This document shows positions 21,186 to 31,528 of a stretch of DNA of 64,000 nucleotides, piece by piece. Position 1 is the first letter of the stretch. Each line of letters starts with the position of its first letter. Position numbers and translations under genes: made by a program. Where the stretch lies: NCBI GenBank assembly GCA_024277815.1, contig JAJRUM010000019.1, positions 1 to 64,000 on the forward strand, read 5' to 3'. Under the pieces are notes generated by a model. The model had not been told where the DNA came from, ran no database searches, and saw only the letters and a program-made list of their open reading frames with translations. The stretch is from Gammaproteobacteria bacterium. Its GTDB lineage: Bacteria; Pseudomonadota; Gammaproteobacteria; Xanthomonadales; SZUA-36.

Positions 21186-22859
21186 TTAGGTGAGCCGGCC
21201 CCGGTCAATCAATGCGGCACAATCCACACCCACTGGCAGCATGCCATAAGTGTTCCCGGAGCCGTCACCCAGGCGGCCGGCACAGAAGGCATGAGCAACA
21301 GGGGGCGGGGCCTGGCGAAGCAACAGGGAGCCCTGTAGTAAAAGGGCCATTTGCTCAATAATGGCGCGCGCCCGGTACTCGATGTCCTGCGCGTTATCCA
21401 GCTGTTCCTGCAGCCTAGCAAAATGACTGTCAAAGTGCGGGTCCCGACCAACTGCCAGGGCGATCTCATCGACAAAGGCCTGCATTGATTCCGGCTCTTT
21501 GCGCATCACCCGTAACACATCCAGGCACTGGACATTGCCGGAGCCTTCCCAGATTGCATTGACCGGTGCCTCCCGGTAAAACCGGGGCATGACGCTGCTT
21601 TCCATCACCGCGGACCCACCTATACATTCCATCGCTTCGTAGGCATGACCGGGCTGGCGCTTGCATACCCAGTATTTACCGACGGCGGTGGCTATGCGGG
21701 CAAAGCGGGCTTGTTGCCCGTCTCCCGCCGCTGCTGCATCGAGCGCACTGGCTACACGGAAAGCCAGGTGTGTGGCCGCTTCTGCCTCCAACTCAAGGTC
21801 TGCGAGTACATTCTGCATCAGGGGTTGCCGGTCGAGGTAGTTGCCGAACGCCTTGCGGTGGCTGGTGTGATGAATAATCTGGGTCATATGCTGGCGCATA
21901 GCACCTGCTGAAGCGACCAGGCAATCAAAGCGCGTCATGGCCACCATTTCGAGAATATTGGCCACACCACGCCCTTCTTCGCCGATCAACCAGCCCAGGG
22001 CACCACGCAAATCAGTTTCGCTGGAAGCATTGGAGGCGTTGCCCATTTTGTCTTTCAGTTGTATCAGTTGCAGCGGGTTTTTGCTGCCATCCGGCCGCCA
22101 GCGGGGCACCAGAAAGCAGGAAAGGCCTTCACCGGCCTGGGCCAGCACCAGGAATGCATCGCTCATGGGTGCCGATACAAAATACTTGTGCCCCACCAGT
22201 TCATACGCCTGCCCGGGGCCCGCCTGGCCGACCGCATAAGCCCGGGTTGAGTTGCTGCGGACATCGCTGCCCCCCTGCTTTTCAGTCAGGGCCATGCCTA
22301 TGGTTACACTGTCTTTTTCGCTATGCGGGATGTTGCGGGGGTCGTACGCTCTGGATAGCACTTTGGGTAGCCACTCTCTGGCTATCTCCGCTTGTTTTTT
22401 CAACGTGGGCACACAGGCAAACGTCATGGTGATGGGGCAGCAGTGGCCCGCCTCCACCTGGCAGGCCATATAGCTGCCGGCAGCCCTGGTGACATGTGCA
22501 CCATGGCCGGGCTGCGCCCATGGTGATCCAGCCAGCCCCTGCGCCCTGGAAGCGCTCATCAGCTCATGGTAGGCGGGGTGAAAGGTCACCAGGTCACTGC
22601 GGTTACCATAACGGTCATGCGTTTCCAGCACGGGTTTGACCCGGTTTGCCTCAATACCGCGCATAATCCACTCAGCACTGCCGCAGCAGCCCCCAAACGC
22701 TGTCAGGCCCTCAACGGCAGTTTTATCCCCTTCCCGGTCAACAGCTTCACACAATGTGGTGTCGCTGGAAAACATGTTGTAGTTCTCCAATACCGGTGGC
22801 ATGTTTTCGACTATGTGGGTAGCAGCAGTACTGGCTTCGGCTTGTGGGTAATTACTCAT
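21186..22859 (-). CDS. Acyl-CoA dehydrogenase family protein, AidB-like
   Basis: MALTEKQGGSDVRSNSTRA; YEAMECIGGSAVMESSVMPRFYREAPVNAIWEGSGNVQCLDVLRV; start MSNYPQ at 22859 (tracked ORF extends to 22883). Confidence 0.88.
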   Translation of the reverse strand: MSNYPQAEASTAATHIVENMPPVLENYNMFSSDTTLCEAVDREGDKTAVEGLTAFGGCCGSAEWIMRGIEANRVKPVLETHDRYGNRSDLVTFHPAYHELMSASRAQGLAGSPWAQPGHGAHVTRAAGSYMACQVEAGHCCPITMTFACVPTLKKQAEIAREWLPKVLSRAYDPRNIPHSEKDSVTIGMALTEKQGGSDVRSNSTRAYAVGQAGPGQAYELVGHKYFVSAPMSDAFLVLAQAGEGLSCFLVPRWRPDGSKNPLQLIQLKDKMGNASNASSETDLRGALGWLIGEEGRGVANILEMVAMTRFDCLVASAGAMRQHMTQIIHHTSHRKAFGNYLDRQPLMQNVLADLELEAEAATHLAFRVASALDAAAAGDGQQARFARIATAVGKYWVCKRQPGHAYEAMECIGGSAVMESSVMPRFYREAPVNAIWEGSGNVQCLDVLRVMRKEPESMQAFVDEIALAVGRDPHFDSHFARLQEQLDNAQDIEYRARAIIEQMALLLQGSLLLRQAPPPVAHAFCAGRLGDGSGNTYGMLPVGVDCAALIDRGRLT

Positions 22860-23484
22860 TTTTTTCCATCCTGTTGCAAGCAACTGCCCGCAGGCAGAAG
22901 TTGCTGATTTCTTCTATCAAATGCTGTTGTCCTGACCCGCTCAGCGCATGGCTCGACGGAGCCAGTGGGCCAACCAGCGACTCGGCCAGCAATCCGACCA
23001 GGGCAGTTGCTGCGATATGCGGGTCCAGGGGTGCAAACTCCTTGTTGGCTACGCCTTCTTCCAACAAACTGCGAAACACCGTTGCATAAGCCCGCCTGAA
23101 ATCCAGACGTTGCTGCTCAAGTGCAGGATCCAGGGGTTCTGCGATTAACGCGTAGGCCAAGTGCCGCCCGCGAATGGCGCGACGGGCAAACAACCTGGCG
23201 GTATCAGCCAGGCGCTGCGATGCATTGCCGGGCCCCTCAACAGACCGCCTCACCCGGTCTACCTCTGCCTTTGATGCCGCGCAAAAAAGCTCCGCACACA
23301 ATGCTTCTTTACTGCTGAAATGTCGGTAGATAGTACCCGTAGCCACGCCGGCACGTACCGCAACTGCAGCCATGGAAACCTCGGTAAAGCCGCCTGCCAG
23401 CACCAGGCCTCTGGCAGCACTCAGTATGTTTTGCCGGGTACTTACACGGTGTGCTTCGGTTCGTGCAGTGGCTCGATAGGCCAT
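22852..23484 (-). CDS. TetR/AcrR family transcriptional regulator
   Basis: ILSAARGLVLAGGFTEVSMAAVAVRAGVATGTIYRHFSSKEALCAELF; start at MAYRATARTEA (23484) preferred over tracked 23529; 8-nt overlap with the acyl-CoA dehydrogenase start. Confidence 0.88.
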   Translation of the reverse strand: MAYRATARTEAHRVSTRQNILSAARGLVLAGGFTEVSMAAVAVRAGVATGTIYRHFSSKEALCAELFCAASKAEVDRVRRSVEGPGNASQRLADTARLFARRAIRGRHLAYALIAEPLDPALEQQRLDFRRAYATVFRSLLEEGVANKEFAPLDPHIAATALVGLLAESLVGPLAPSSHALSGSGQQHLIEEISNFCLRAVACNRMEKNE

Positions 23485-23499
23485 AGGAAAACGGACTCC

Positions 23500-23538
23500 A
23501 TTCACTTCCTGAACAAAGAAGTGAATCACAATTCACTT
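23500..23538. promoter_or_regulatory. Operator-like array of three half-sites (ATTCACTTC / GAAGTGAAT / AATTCACTT)
   Basis: Inverted repeats directly upstream of the TetR gene. Confidence 0.6.
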
Positions 23539-23571
23539 TATAAAGTCAATAACAACTGGTATACCCGGGTT

Positions 23572-24315
23572 TCAGCGAATAACACGGGTACTTACCGAGC
23601 CATCTGTCCGCAACTCCAGCCACCGGCAGGCAGGCCCTTGCAAGTCGTCTGAGAATTTATCTTTACCGGGCAGGCTGTTGATGGCACTCGAAGGGCCACC
23701 CAGCAAGGCAACACCATCCATTTCTGTTTCACTGGCCCGGTGAACATGCCCCCAGACCACAGCTTTCACGCTGCCGGTTCGGGTGACCAGATCCAGTAAG
23801 GCCCGGGGCTCAAGCAGCCGGTACTTGTCTATCCACGGGCTGTGCGCAGCAACCGGTTGGTGATGCAGGGCGACAAGCCTCGGCCGCTGGGGCTCCTGCG
23901 CCAGCAACCGCGCCAGCTGTTCCAGCGCCTGGCGGGTCAAGCGCCCTTCCGGCGAACCCTGGATAGATGAATTCAGGCGAATGATTTGCCATTGTTGGTG
24001 GTTTGATACAGCAATGTCGTCAACCGGGCTGCCGGGAAAGGTATGCGCCAGCAATGCGGCATCATCATGGTTACCCGGCAAGGCCAGCACCGGGATGCCC
24101 AGAGCCTCAAAGTACGCCTGTATCGCCGAATAGGAAGCCCGGCTGGCATCTTCACTCAGATCGCCGGTGGCCAATAACAGGTCAGGCTTAAAGGCACCGG
24201 CTTTTTGCAGCAATGCCCTGAGATTTTGGTGCGGATAAATTCCCCGGTACGCCTGCTGCGGGTCAGCAGGCAAGTGGCAGTCGGAAATCTGGACGATACG
24301 AATTGCCTGGCTCAT
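23572..24315 (-). CDS. cpdA: 3',5'-cyclic-AMP phosphodiesterase-like metallophosphoesterase
   Basis: IVQISDCHLPADPQ; LLATGDLSEDASRASY; ALPGNHDDAALL; ALHHQPVAAHSPW; VVWGHVH. Confidence 0.88.
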   Translation of the reverse strand: MSQAIRIVQISDCHLPADPQQAYRGIYPHQNLRALLQKAGAFKPDLLLATGDLSEDASRASYSAIQAYFEALGIPVLALPGNHDDAALLAHTFPGSPVDDIAVSNHQQWQIIRLNSSIQGSPEGRLTRQALEQLARLLAQEPQRPRLVALHHQPVAAHSPWIDKYRLLEPRALLDLVTRTGSVKAVVWGHVHRASETEMDGVALLGGPSSAINSLPGKDKFSDDLQGPACRWLELRTDGSVSTRVIR

Positions 24316-24335
24316 GCTCCCCGGCCCAGGTGCGA

Positions 24336-24767
24336 TCAGTGCAGTTGCATGGTCATACGTGCGCCCAGATCAACACCCAGCTTCGCGGCTGTGCCAGCAT
24401 TGAGCTCAAGGACATACATGGCAGGTGCGATACTGGGATAGGGCGGGCAGCGCCGCACCCGGCATGGCGGGGTATCGAAAGAGGCAGCCACCATCACCAG
24501 GTCTTTATCAAAATAAAGAATATCCAGTGGAATCCGCGTATTCTTCATCCAGAAGCTGCGTGGCGCTTCATTGGGAAAGACAAACAACATGCCATGGTCA
24601 GCAGCCATTTCATCACGGTACATCAAGCCCAGGGTTTGCTTTTGCTGGGTATCCGCTATTTCGACGCTAAAGCGCTGCCCGCCCAGCTCCACACTGGCAC
24701 CGCCTGCCGAACAGCCCGTGTAAACTGCCAGCATAAGAATAGATAGCAAAAAACGCATGTGCATCAC
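24336..24767 (-). CDS. DUF192 domain-containing protein
   Basis: FSVEIADTQQKQTLGLMYRDEMAADHGMLFVFPNEAPRSFWMKNTRIPLDILYFDKD. Confidence 0.9.
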   Translation of the reverse strand: MMHMRFLLSILMLAVYTGCSAGGASVELGGQRFSVEIADTQQKQTLGLMYRDEMAADHGMLFVFPNEAPRSFWMKNTRIPLDILYFDKDLVMVAASFDTPPCRVRRCPPYPSIAPAMYVLELNAGTAAKLGVDLGARMTMQLH

Positions 24768-24808
24768 CCGCTTGTTGATTCAAACGCATGATAGCAATCA
24801 CCCGGGTT

Positions 24809-25366
24809 TCATTCCACGGCGGTGACCTGAATTTCAGGCGTGTCATTGATATCCAGAGCCAGCATGACATCGCTGTAGTAGGCAGGGTCGATGTCGCCCA
24901 TGACATTGACTACCACAACTTCGGACTCGTCCGCAGACACGATCGTAAGCCCGCGGATTCCTGCGCCCGTAACCCTCGCGTACATCTGTACTAACTCGCC
25001 TTCCTCGCGCACCAGGACGACCGGTTCCCAGCCGTCATCCAGCAGCTTGCCTCCCATGTGCGCAAAATTCCGCTTGATGCGATCTATATCGCCATAGACG
25101 TCGTAAGTCCGTACCCGCACACCTTCCAGGCTCCTCAACAATGCCTGGGTTTCCGGGTCATCATCCAGGAAGCGGGCCACGAACCACAGGGTCGTTGGGC
25201 CGATAGACAGGCTCAATGTCCGGTTGGTGTCGTTCATTCCCGGGGAGTCAAGATTGGCAAAGCCCGGATTGCTGCGCGGGGCAGTGATACCACAGGAAGA
25301 CAGCACCAGCACAACCATGAGCAACACAATCGTGCGGTTCATTTTACGTATCCCCATCTTGTTCAA
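24809..25366 (-). CDS. DUF4252-type lipoprotein
   Basis: Lipobox VLVLSSC; paralogous to the upstream gene (LEGVRVRTYDVYGDIDRIKRNFAHMGGKLLDDGWEPVVLVREEGELVQMYARV). Confidence 0.75.
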   Translation of the reverse strand: MNKMGIRKMNRTIVLLMVVLVLSSCGITAPRSNPGFANLDSPGMNDTNRTLSLSIGPTTLWFVARFLDDDPETQALLRSLEGVRVRTYDVYGDIDRIKRNFAHMGGKLLDDGWEPVVLVREEGELVQMYARVTGAGIRGLTIVSADESEVVVVNVMGDIDPAYYSDVMLALDINDTPEIQVTAVE

Positions 25367-25905
25367 TCCAGCCCCAGTTCCACGTTCACATCCATGGCTT
25401 CCATCACCTTGCCCAGTTCAGCCGGGTTCAGCTGGCCGATAACGTTGACGAAAACAGCCTCTTCCTGATCAACAACCATCACCGTCAGGCCCTCCATGTT
25501 GCCATCGACCATCTTCATGTAGATCATCACCTGCTCATCGTCCTCATTGATCTGCACGATGGGCTCCCATCCCGATGATTTCAACTTACCCCTGACCTCG
25601 GCAAACTGCTTTTGGGCGGCATCAGAACCTGCTCCAACATCGTACATCTGTACGCGGACACCCTTGAGCTTGGAAATAAGCTCGGCTGTCTCAGGGCTTT
25701 CTCCCGAGCTCATCATGCCGACGAAATTAAGCATTGTCCCACCCAGGTTAATGACTATTTTTGGTTCGCCATACAAAGCGGACAAATCACCAAAGTCCAC
25801 ATATCCCGGCAGGTCTTTGAGTTCATCCTCCTGCGCCAGCACAGGTAGTGACAACAGGACACACAGCAACCCGGTCAACAATTTTCTTAGCTTTGAATAT
25901 TTCAT
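25363..25905 (-). CDS. DUF4252-type exported protein
   Basis: Signal peptide LLCVLLSLPVLAQ; LKGVRVQMYDVGAGSDAAQKQFAEVRGKLKSSGWEPIVQINEDDEQVMIYMKM; 4-nt overlap with downstream paralogue. Confidence 0.78.
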   Translation of the reverse strand: MKYSKLRKLLTGLLCVLLSLPVLAQEDELKDLPGYVDFGDLSALYGEPKIVINLGGTMLNFVGMMSSGESPETAELISKLKGVRVQMYDVGAGSDAAQKQFAEVRGKLKSSGWEPIVQINEDDEQVMIYMKMVDGNMEGLTVMVVDQEEAVFVNVIGQLNPAELGKVMEAMDVNVELGLD

Positions 25906-26414
25906 GCTTTAATCTCCTTCAATACTTCATTCTGTAATTTAATGGTCCGGTTAACGGATCCGGTGACGGCATCCGCCATCGTATGTCCAACCGTTTGTTC
26001 TATTTCACGCCCGGTCACAGCTCCCGCCTTGTCCAGATAAGCAAATGCTATGGCCAATTCCTGGCGGGCTTTAGCGATCTCACTGGCGGAAGGCTCGTCT
26101 GGCTGCAGCAGGGCAAACGTGATGACAACCAGCGGGATTGCCGCCAGCGCCCCGATCCAGCGTGGCTGGAATAGCGGCCGCACAGGCCGCTGTTCCCGGG
26201 GTATCGCCCGCAACCGCCTGTTCAGGCTGGCGGGTGCGGGCTCAACCCGGACGTCCTCCATCAGCTGTTGCAGTTGGTGGGCCTCAACGATTGCCCGGGC
26301 CAGCTCGTGGTCCTAGGCAGCAGCCGTCTTGAGCTTGTCTGCCTCAGGCTCTGCCAACTCACCGTTCAGTAGTGCGTTAATCTGTTGTTCCCGTTTGTCA
26401 TCATATGTCTTCAT
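25902..26414 (-). pseudogene. Predicted anti-sigma-factor-like single-pass membrane protein, interrupted by an in-frame TAG at 26313-26315
   Basis: From ATG at 26414: MKTYDDKREQQINALLNGELAEPEADKLKTAAA*DHELARAIVEAHQLQQLMEDVRVEPAPASLNRRLRAIPREQRPVRPLFQPRWIGALAAIPLVVITFALLQ...; ATG overlaps the sigma-factor TGA stop (ATGA). The tracked ORF starts only at 26261. Confidence 0.72.
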
Positions 26415-26899
26415 GGTCTTACCTCAGCGAGTTGCTCACGCAACTCTTTTCTTGCCCGGTGCAGATAAACCTTTACCTGTGCCAGGCTTAATTCAAGCAT
26501 TCCTGCTACTTCTTCGTAGCTGTGCTGGTGTATATCACGCAACACCACCAGTGAACGGTAGGGCTCCCTGAGCCCCTCAATAGCACGTTGCAACCATCCG
26601 CCCAGCTCGTTGTCTGCCAGGCCCTGCATCGGCCCGCTAACCTCACCCGCCATATGGGCCTCATTAAACTCGACGTTCTCCCGCCTGCGCCGCAGGCGAT
26701 CCAGGCAGCCATTGCGCGTGACTTTCATTAACCAGGGCTTTATCTTTTGCGGATCAATGTTGTCCTGGTTGTGCCACAACTTCACGAAAGCATCCTGGGT
26801 GGCGTCCTCAGCCTCCTGCGCATCTTTCAGCAAGTAACGCGCCAGCGTCCAGGCCTGATCCTGGTAGTCCTTTACCCACTGACGGTATCTTCTGCTCAT
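26411..26899 (-). CDS. ECF-type RNA polymerase sigma factor
   Basis: Region 2: DQAWTLARYLLKDAQEAEDATQDAFVKLWHN; region 4: LREPYRSLVVLRDIHQHSYEEVAGMLELSLAQVKVYLHRARKELREQL. Confidence 0.92.
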   Translation of the reverse strand: MSRRYRQWVKDYQDQAWTLARYLLKDAQEAEDATQDAFVKLWHNQDNIDPQKIKPWLMKVTRNGCLDRLRRRRENVEFNEAHMAGEVSGPMQGLADNELGGWLQRAIEGLREPYRSLVVLRDIHQHSYEEVAGMLELSLAQVKVYLHRARKELREQLAEVRP

Positions 26900-26995
26900 G
26901 ACACCAGAATAAACGCAGCAGGTAAGAAATGGTTACAGTCCGGGCCAAAATATTTTCCCCGACGGCTCGCCGGACTTGCTAGGCTGTATCCACTA

Positions 26996-27346
26996 ATGAA
27001 AACCCCCAAGCAAAAGTTCCGCCTGTATGAAGACCTTCTGCAGGCACAAAAGCAGGCCTTTCTCGAAGCTGACATAACGGGTGGTGAGGCTCAGCAGGTC
27101 GTTGAACTCGATCAGGCCCGTGTCGGCCGTCTTTCCCGCATGGACGCTTTGCAGGCACAGGCAATGTCACTGGCAACCGGACGGCGGCGACTACAGCACT
27201 TGCAGAAAATCGATGCGGCCCTGGGGCGCATAAAGGAAGGGGATTTTGGTGATTGTCTTGGCTGCGGTGAACCCGTCAACCCCAAGCGCCTGGCAGCAGA
27301 TCCAACCGTCACTTTATGTATAAGTTGCGCACAGGCACTTGAATAA
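26996..27346 (+). CDS. DksA/TraR C4-type zinc finger family protein
   Basis: ALGRIKEGDFGDCLGCGEPVNPKRLAADPTVTLCISCAQALE; start MKTPKQKFRLYEDLL at 26996 preferred over the 26747 extension that overlaps the divergent sigma gene. Confidence 0.85.
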   Translation: MKTPKQKFRLYEDLLQAQKQAFLEADITGGEAQQVVELDQARVGRLSRMDALQAQAMSLATGRRRLQHLQKIDAALGRIKEGDFGDCLGCGEPVNPKRLAADPTVTLCISCAQALE

Positions 27347-27388
27347 CGCCTGTATTTGACCAATCCGCCTAAAAACCCCGCTGTTACT

Positions 27389-27417
27389 CTTGAAATACCG
27401 GCCCCATATCCCCAACT
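27389..27417 (+). promoter_or_regulatory. Predicted sigma-32 heat-shock promoter for groESL
   Basis: CTTGAAA-N14-CCCCAACT, one mismatch to CTTGAAA...CCCCATnT, 120 nt upstream of groES. Confidence 0.65.
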
Positions 27418-27537
27418 CTGCAGGCAGACTGAGGAATACCTTCAAAACCGGTATCCACAGGTATTAAACAGCCCGCAGCGGTTTAGCCGTTGCGGCATGT
27501 TATTCATTTATTTTAACTAACAACCAGGGAGAACCCG

Positions 27538-27828
27538 ATGAAACTTCGTCCTTTACACGATCGAGTGATTGTGAAACGAATGGAAGAAGAACGTATGTCC
27601 GCTGGCGGCATCGTTATTCCAGATTCAGCTACAGAAAAGCCGGTCCGCGGTGAGGTGTTGGCGGTAGGTAACGGCAAAATTCTCGAAAGCGGTGACAAGC
27701 GCGCGCTGGACATCAGCGTTGGTGACACCGTCCTGTTTGGTAAGTATTCAGGAACTGAGGTCAAAGTAGATGGCGAGGAACTGCTCGTCATGCGCGAAGA
27801 AGACATCATGGCGGTTATCGAAGACTGA
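27538..27828 (+). CDS. groES: Co-chaperonin GroES
   Basis: [44 protein letters not shown]. Confidence 0.98.
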   Translation: MKLRPLHDRVIVKRMEEERMSAGGIVIPDSATEKPVRGEVLAVGNGKILESGDKRALDISVGDTVLFGKYSGTEVKVDGEELLVMREEDIMAVIED

Positions 27829-27876
27829 TAGTACCTGAAATACGATTTGAACGAATTTAACGAATTGAGGATTTAA

Positions 27877-29535
<1,659 letters not shown>

Positions 29536-29574
29536 TTCAGCCGTTCTGCTTTCCCTGCCCGGTTCACCCGGCAC

Positions 29575-29602
29575 AAAAAACCCCGCTCCGGCGGGGTTTT
29601 TT
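29575..29602. terminator. Rho-independent terminator downstream of groEL
   Basis: AAAAAACCCCGC-TCCG-GCGGGGTTTTTT, symmetric so potentially bidirectional. Confidence 0.9.
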
Positions 29603-29630
29603 ATGCCGGGTCGAAATGACCTTTCTACAT

Positions 29631-29837
29631 TCAGTTTCGCAGGATAAAAGGCAGCAGCACCAGTACGGCACCAATAATCAGGAGCAGGATTACGTTTGAT
29701 ACGAAATAAGGAAACAGAAACAGGCTGACCGCCACCAGCAACAACATGACTGATTTTTGTCGCTTGGCATAGCTAAAATAACCAAGACCGATAATGCCGA
29801 ATACCAGTCCTAAAATAAACTGTGTCGGGTTCTCCAC
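29631..29837 (-). CDS. Small hydrophobic membrane protein, function unknown
   Basis: 68 aa, two or more TM segments, shares 1 nt with the downstream end of kdgK. Confidence 0.6.
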   Translation of the reverse strand: MENPTQFILGLVFGIIGLGYFSYAKRQKSVMLLLVAVSLFLFPYFVSNVILLLIIGAVLVLLPFILRN

Positions 29838-30865
29838 TAGCGCTGCACGCGGCCCGACCCATCACCCGCCAGCAACCGCTCTACCTCGGCCACCGATATC
29901 AGGTTGAAGTCACCGGCAATAGAGTGCTTGAGGCAACTGGCTGCCACAGCGAACTCCAGCGATTGTTGGGGGTCATCACGGGTATTTAGTGCATAGATCA
30001 GTGCCGAGGCAAAACTGTCTCCGCCACCCACACGATCCACAATGTCTGTGATTTCATAGCTGCGGGACACCCTGAACCCGTCCCTGTCCCGCAAACAGGC
30101 AGACCAGCCATTGCAGTCCGCGCTTTCAGACTTGCGCAGCGTAATCGCCACCAGGGACAACCCGGGGTAAAGACTCATGACTTCCTCGCTCAGCGCCGCA
30201 TACCTGGCGCTGTCCAGCGCACCGTGCGATGTATCGAGATCTACACCGATACCGAGAGACTTCTGACAGTCCTCCTCGTTCGCAATACCAACATCAACAT
30301 AACTGACCAACTCCTGCATGACTTCCGGTGCTGATTTTCCATAGTTCCAAAGCTTGCCGCGATAATTGAAGTCACAGGAAACGGTAAGCCCCTGATTCTT
30401 TGCCACTTTAAGCGCCTCAAGACTCAAGTCTGCGGCTGACTGGCTGAGGGCGGGTGTTATGCCGGTGATATGAAACCACTTTGAGCCAGCAAAAATCTCC
30501 TGCCAGTCGAAATCACCAGGCTGCGCCTCAGCTATTGACGAGTGTTCACGGTCGTAAACTACTTTGGATGGGCGCTGGTTGGCCCCGGCCTCCAGAAAAT
30601 AGATACCCAGCCGCCTGCCGGTGCGCCGAATCATACCGGTATCCACACCGAACTTGCGCAGCTCCCTGATCGCAGCCTCCCCAACATCGTTGGAAGGAAT
30701 GGCAGATACAAAGCCGGAGTCCAGGCCATAATTTGCCAAGGCCACTGCGACATTGGCCTCACCGCCACCAAAAGTTGCTTCGAATCCCGGTGACTGAAAC
30801 AAACGCTCATGCCCGCCTGGCTTCAACCGCAGCATGATCTCTCCAAATGAAACAAACTCAGCCAT
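29837..30865 (-). CDS. kdgK: 2-dehydro-3-deoxygluconokinase (PfkB family)
   Basis: [62 protein letters not shown]; adjacent to eda. Confidence 0.9.
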   Translation of the reverse strand: MAEFVSFGEIMLRLKPGGHERLFQSPGFEATFGGGEANVAVALANYGLDSGFVSAIPSNDVGEAAIRELRKFGVDTGMIRRTGRRLGIYFLEAGANQRPSKVVYDREHSSIAEAQPGDFDWQEIFAGSKWFHITGITPALSQSAADLSLEALKVAKNQGLTVSCDFNYRGKLWNYGKSAPEVMQELVSYVDVGIANEEDCQKSLGIGVDLDTSHGALDSARYAALSEEVMSLYPGLSLVAITLRKSESADCNGWSACLRDRDGFRVSRSYEITDIVDRVGGGDSFASALIYALNTRDDPQQSLEFAVAASCLKHSIAGDFNLISVAEVERLLAGDGSGRVQR

Positions 30866-30870
30866 ACTCT

Positions 30871-31509
30871 TTATCCCCGACTGGCAGCGGCAACAGATAC
30901 CGCTTCAGCTGCCAGTTTTGTGATGGTATCGAAATCCCCTGACTCCAGCGCAGCTTTGGGGGTTAGCCAGCTACCACCGCAGGCAAGCACGGCAGGCAGC
31001 CTGAGGTATTCGCCAAGATTGTCTGCCGAAATACCTCCGGTGGGCATGAATCGCACCCCGCCAAAAACCGAGCTTAGCGTCTTTATCATGGCCGCACCGC
31101 CAGACAGCTCGGCAGGAAAGAACTTCAGTACCCGCAAACCCATATTCCAGGCCTGCTGGACCTCGGTCGCTGATGCGACACCGGGAAAAACCGGCAGCGC
31201 GTGCTCCCTGGCAACATCAACAACCTCCCGCTGCAAACCAGGTGACACAACAAACTTCGCACCTGCCGCTATCGCCTCGCTGGCCTGGCCTGCACTCAGG
31301 ACTGTACCAACACCAACGATGGCTTCAGGTACTGCGCTGGCAGCTGCAACCATACAGCTCAGTGCCTGAGGCGTGCGCAATACAAACTCAACAACAGAGA
31401 GGCCACCGGCTGCCAATGCTCGCGTGGTCTGAATGGCAACCGCTGGGTCATCAGACTGCACAATAGGAATGACCGCTGTCTGCTCTAGCTGTTGTTCGAT
31501 TCTGTTCAT
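30871..31509 (-). CDS. eda: KDPG (2-dehydro-3-deoxy-6-phosphogluconate) aldolase
   Basis: [75 protein letters not shown]; start MNRIEQQ at 31509 preferred. Confidence 0.92.
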   Translation of the reverse strand: MNRIEQQLEQTAVIPIVQSDDPAVAIQTTRALAAGGLSVVEFVLRTPQALSCMVAAASAVPEAIVGVGTVLSAGQASEAIAAGAKFVVSPGLQREVVDVAREHALPVFPGVASATEVQQAWNMGLRVLKFFPAELSGGAAMIKTLSSVFGGVRFMPTGGISADNLGEYLRLPAVLACGGSWLTPKAALESGDFDTITKLAAEAVSVAAASRG

Positions 31510-31528
31510 TACGCCTATAGACCGGCTG

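Noticed and set aside
27389-27408. CTTGAAA followed by CCCCATAT as the groES heat-shock promoter
   Set aside because: Spacing is only about 6 nt, too short for sigma-32; the CCCCAACT further downstream gives the expected spacing (N14).
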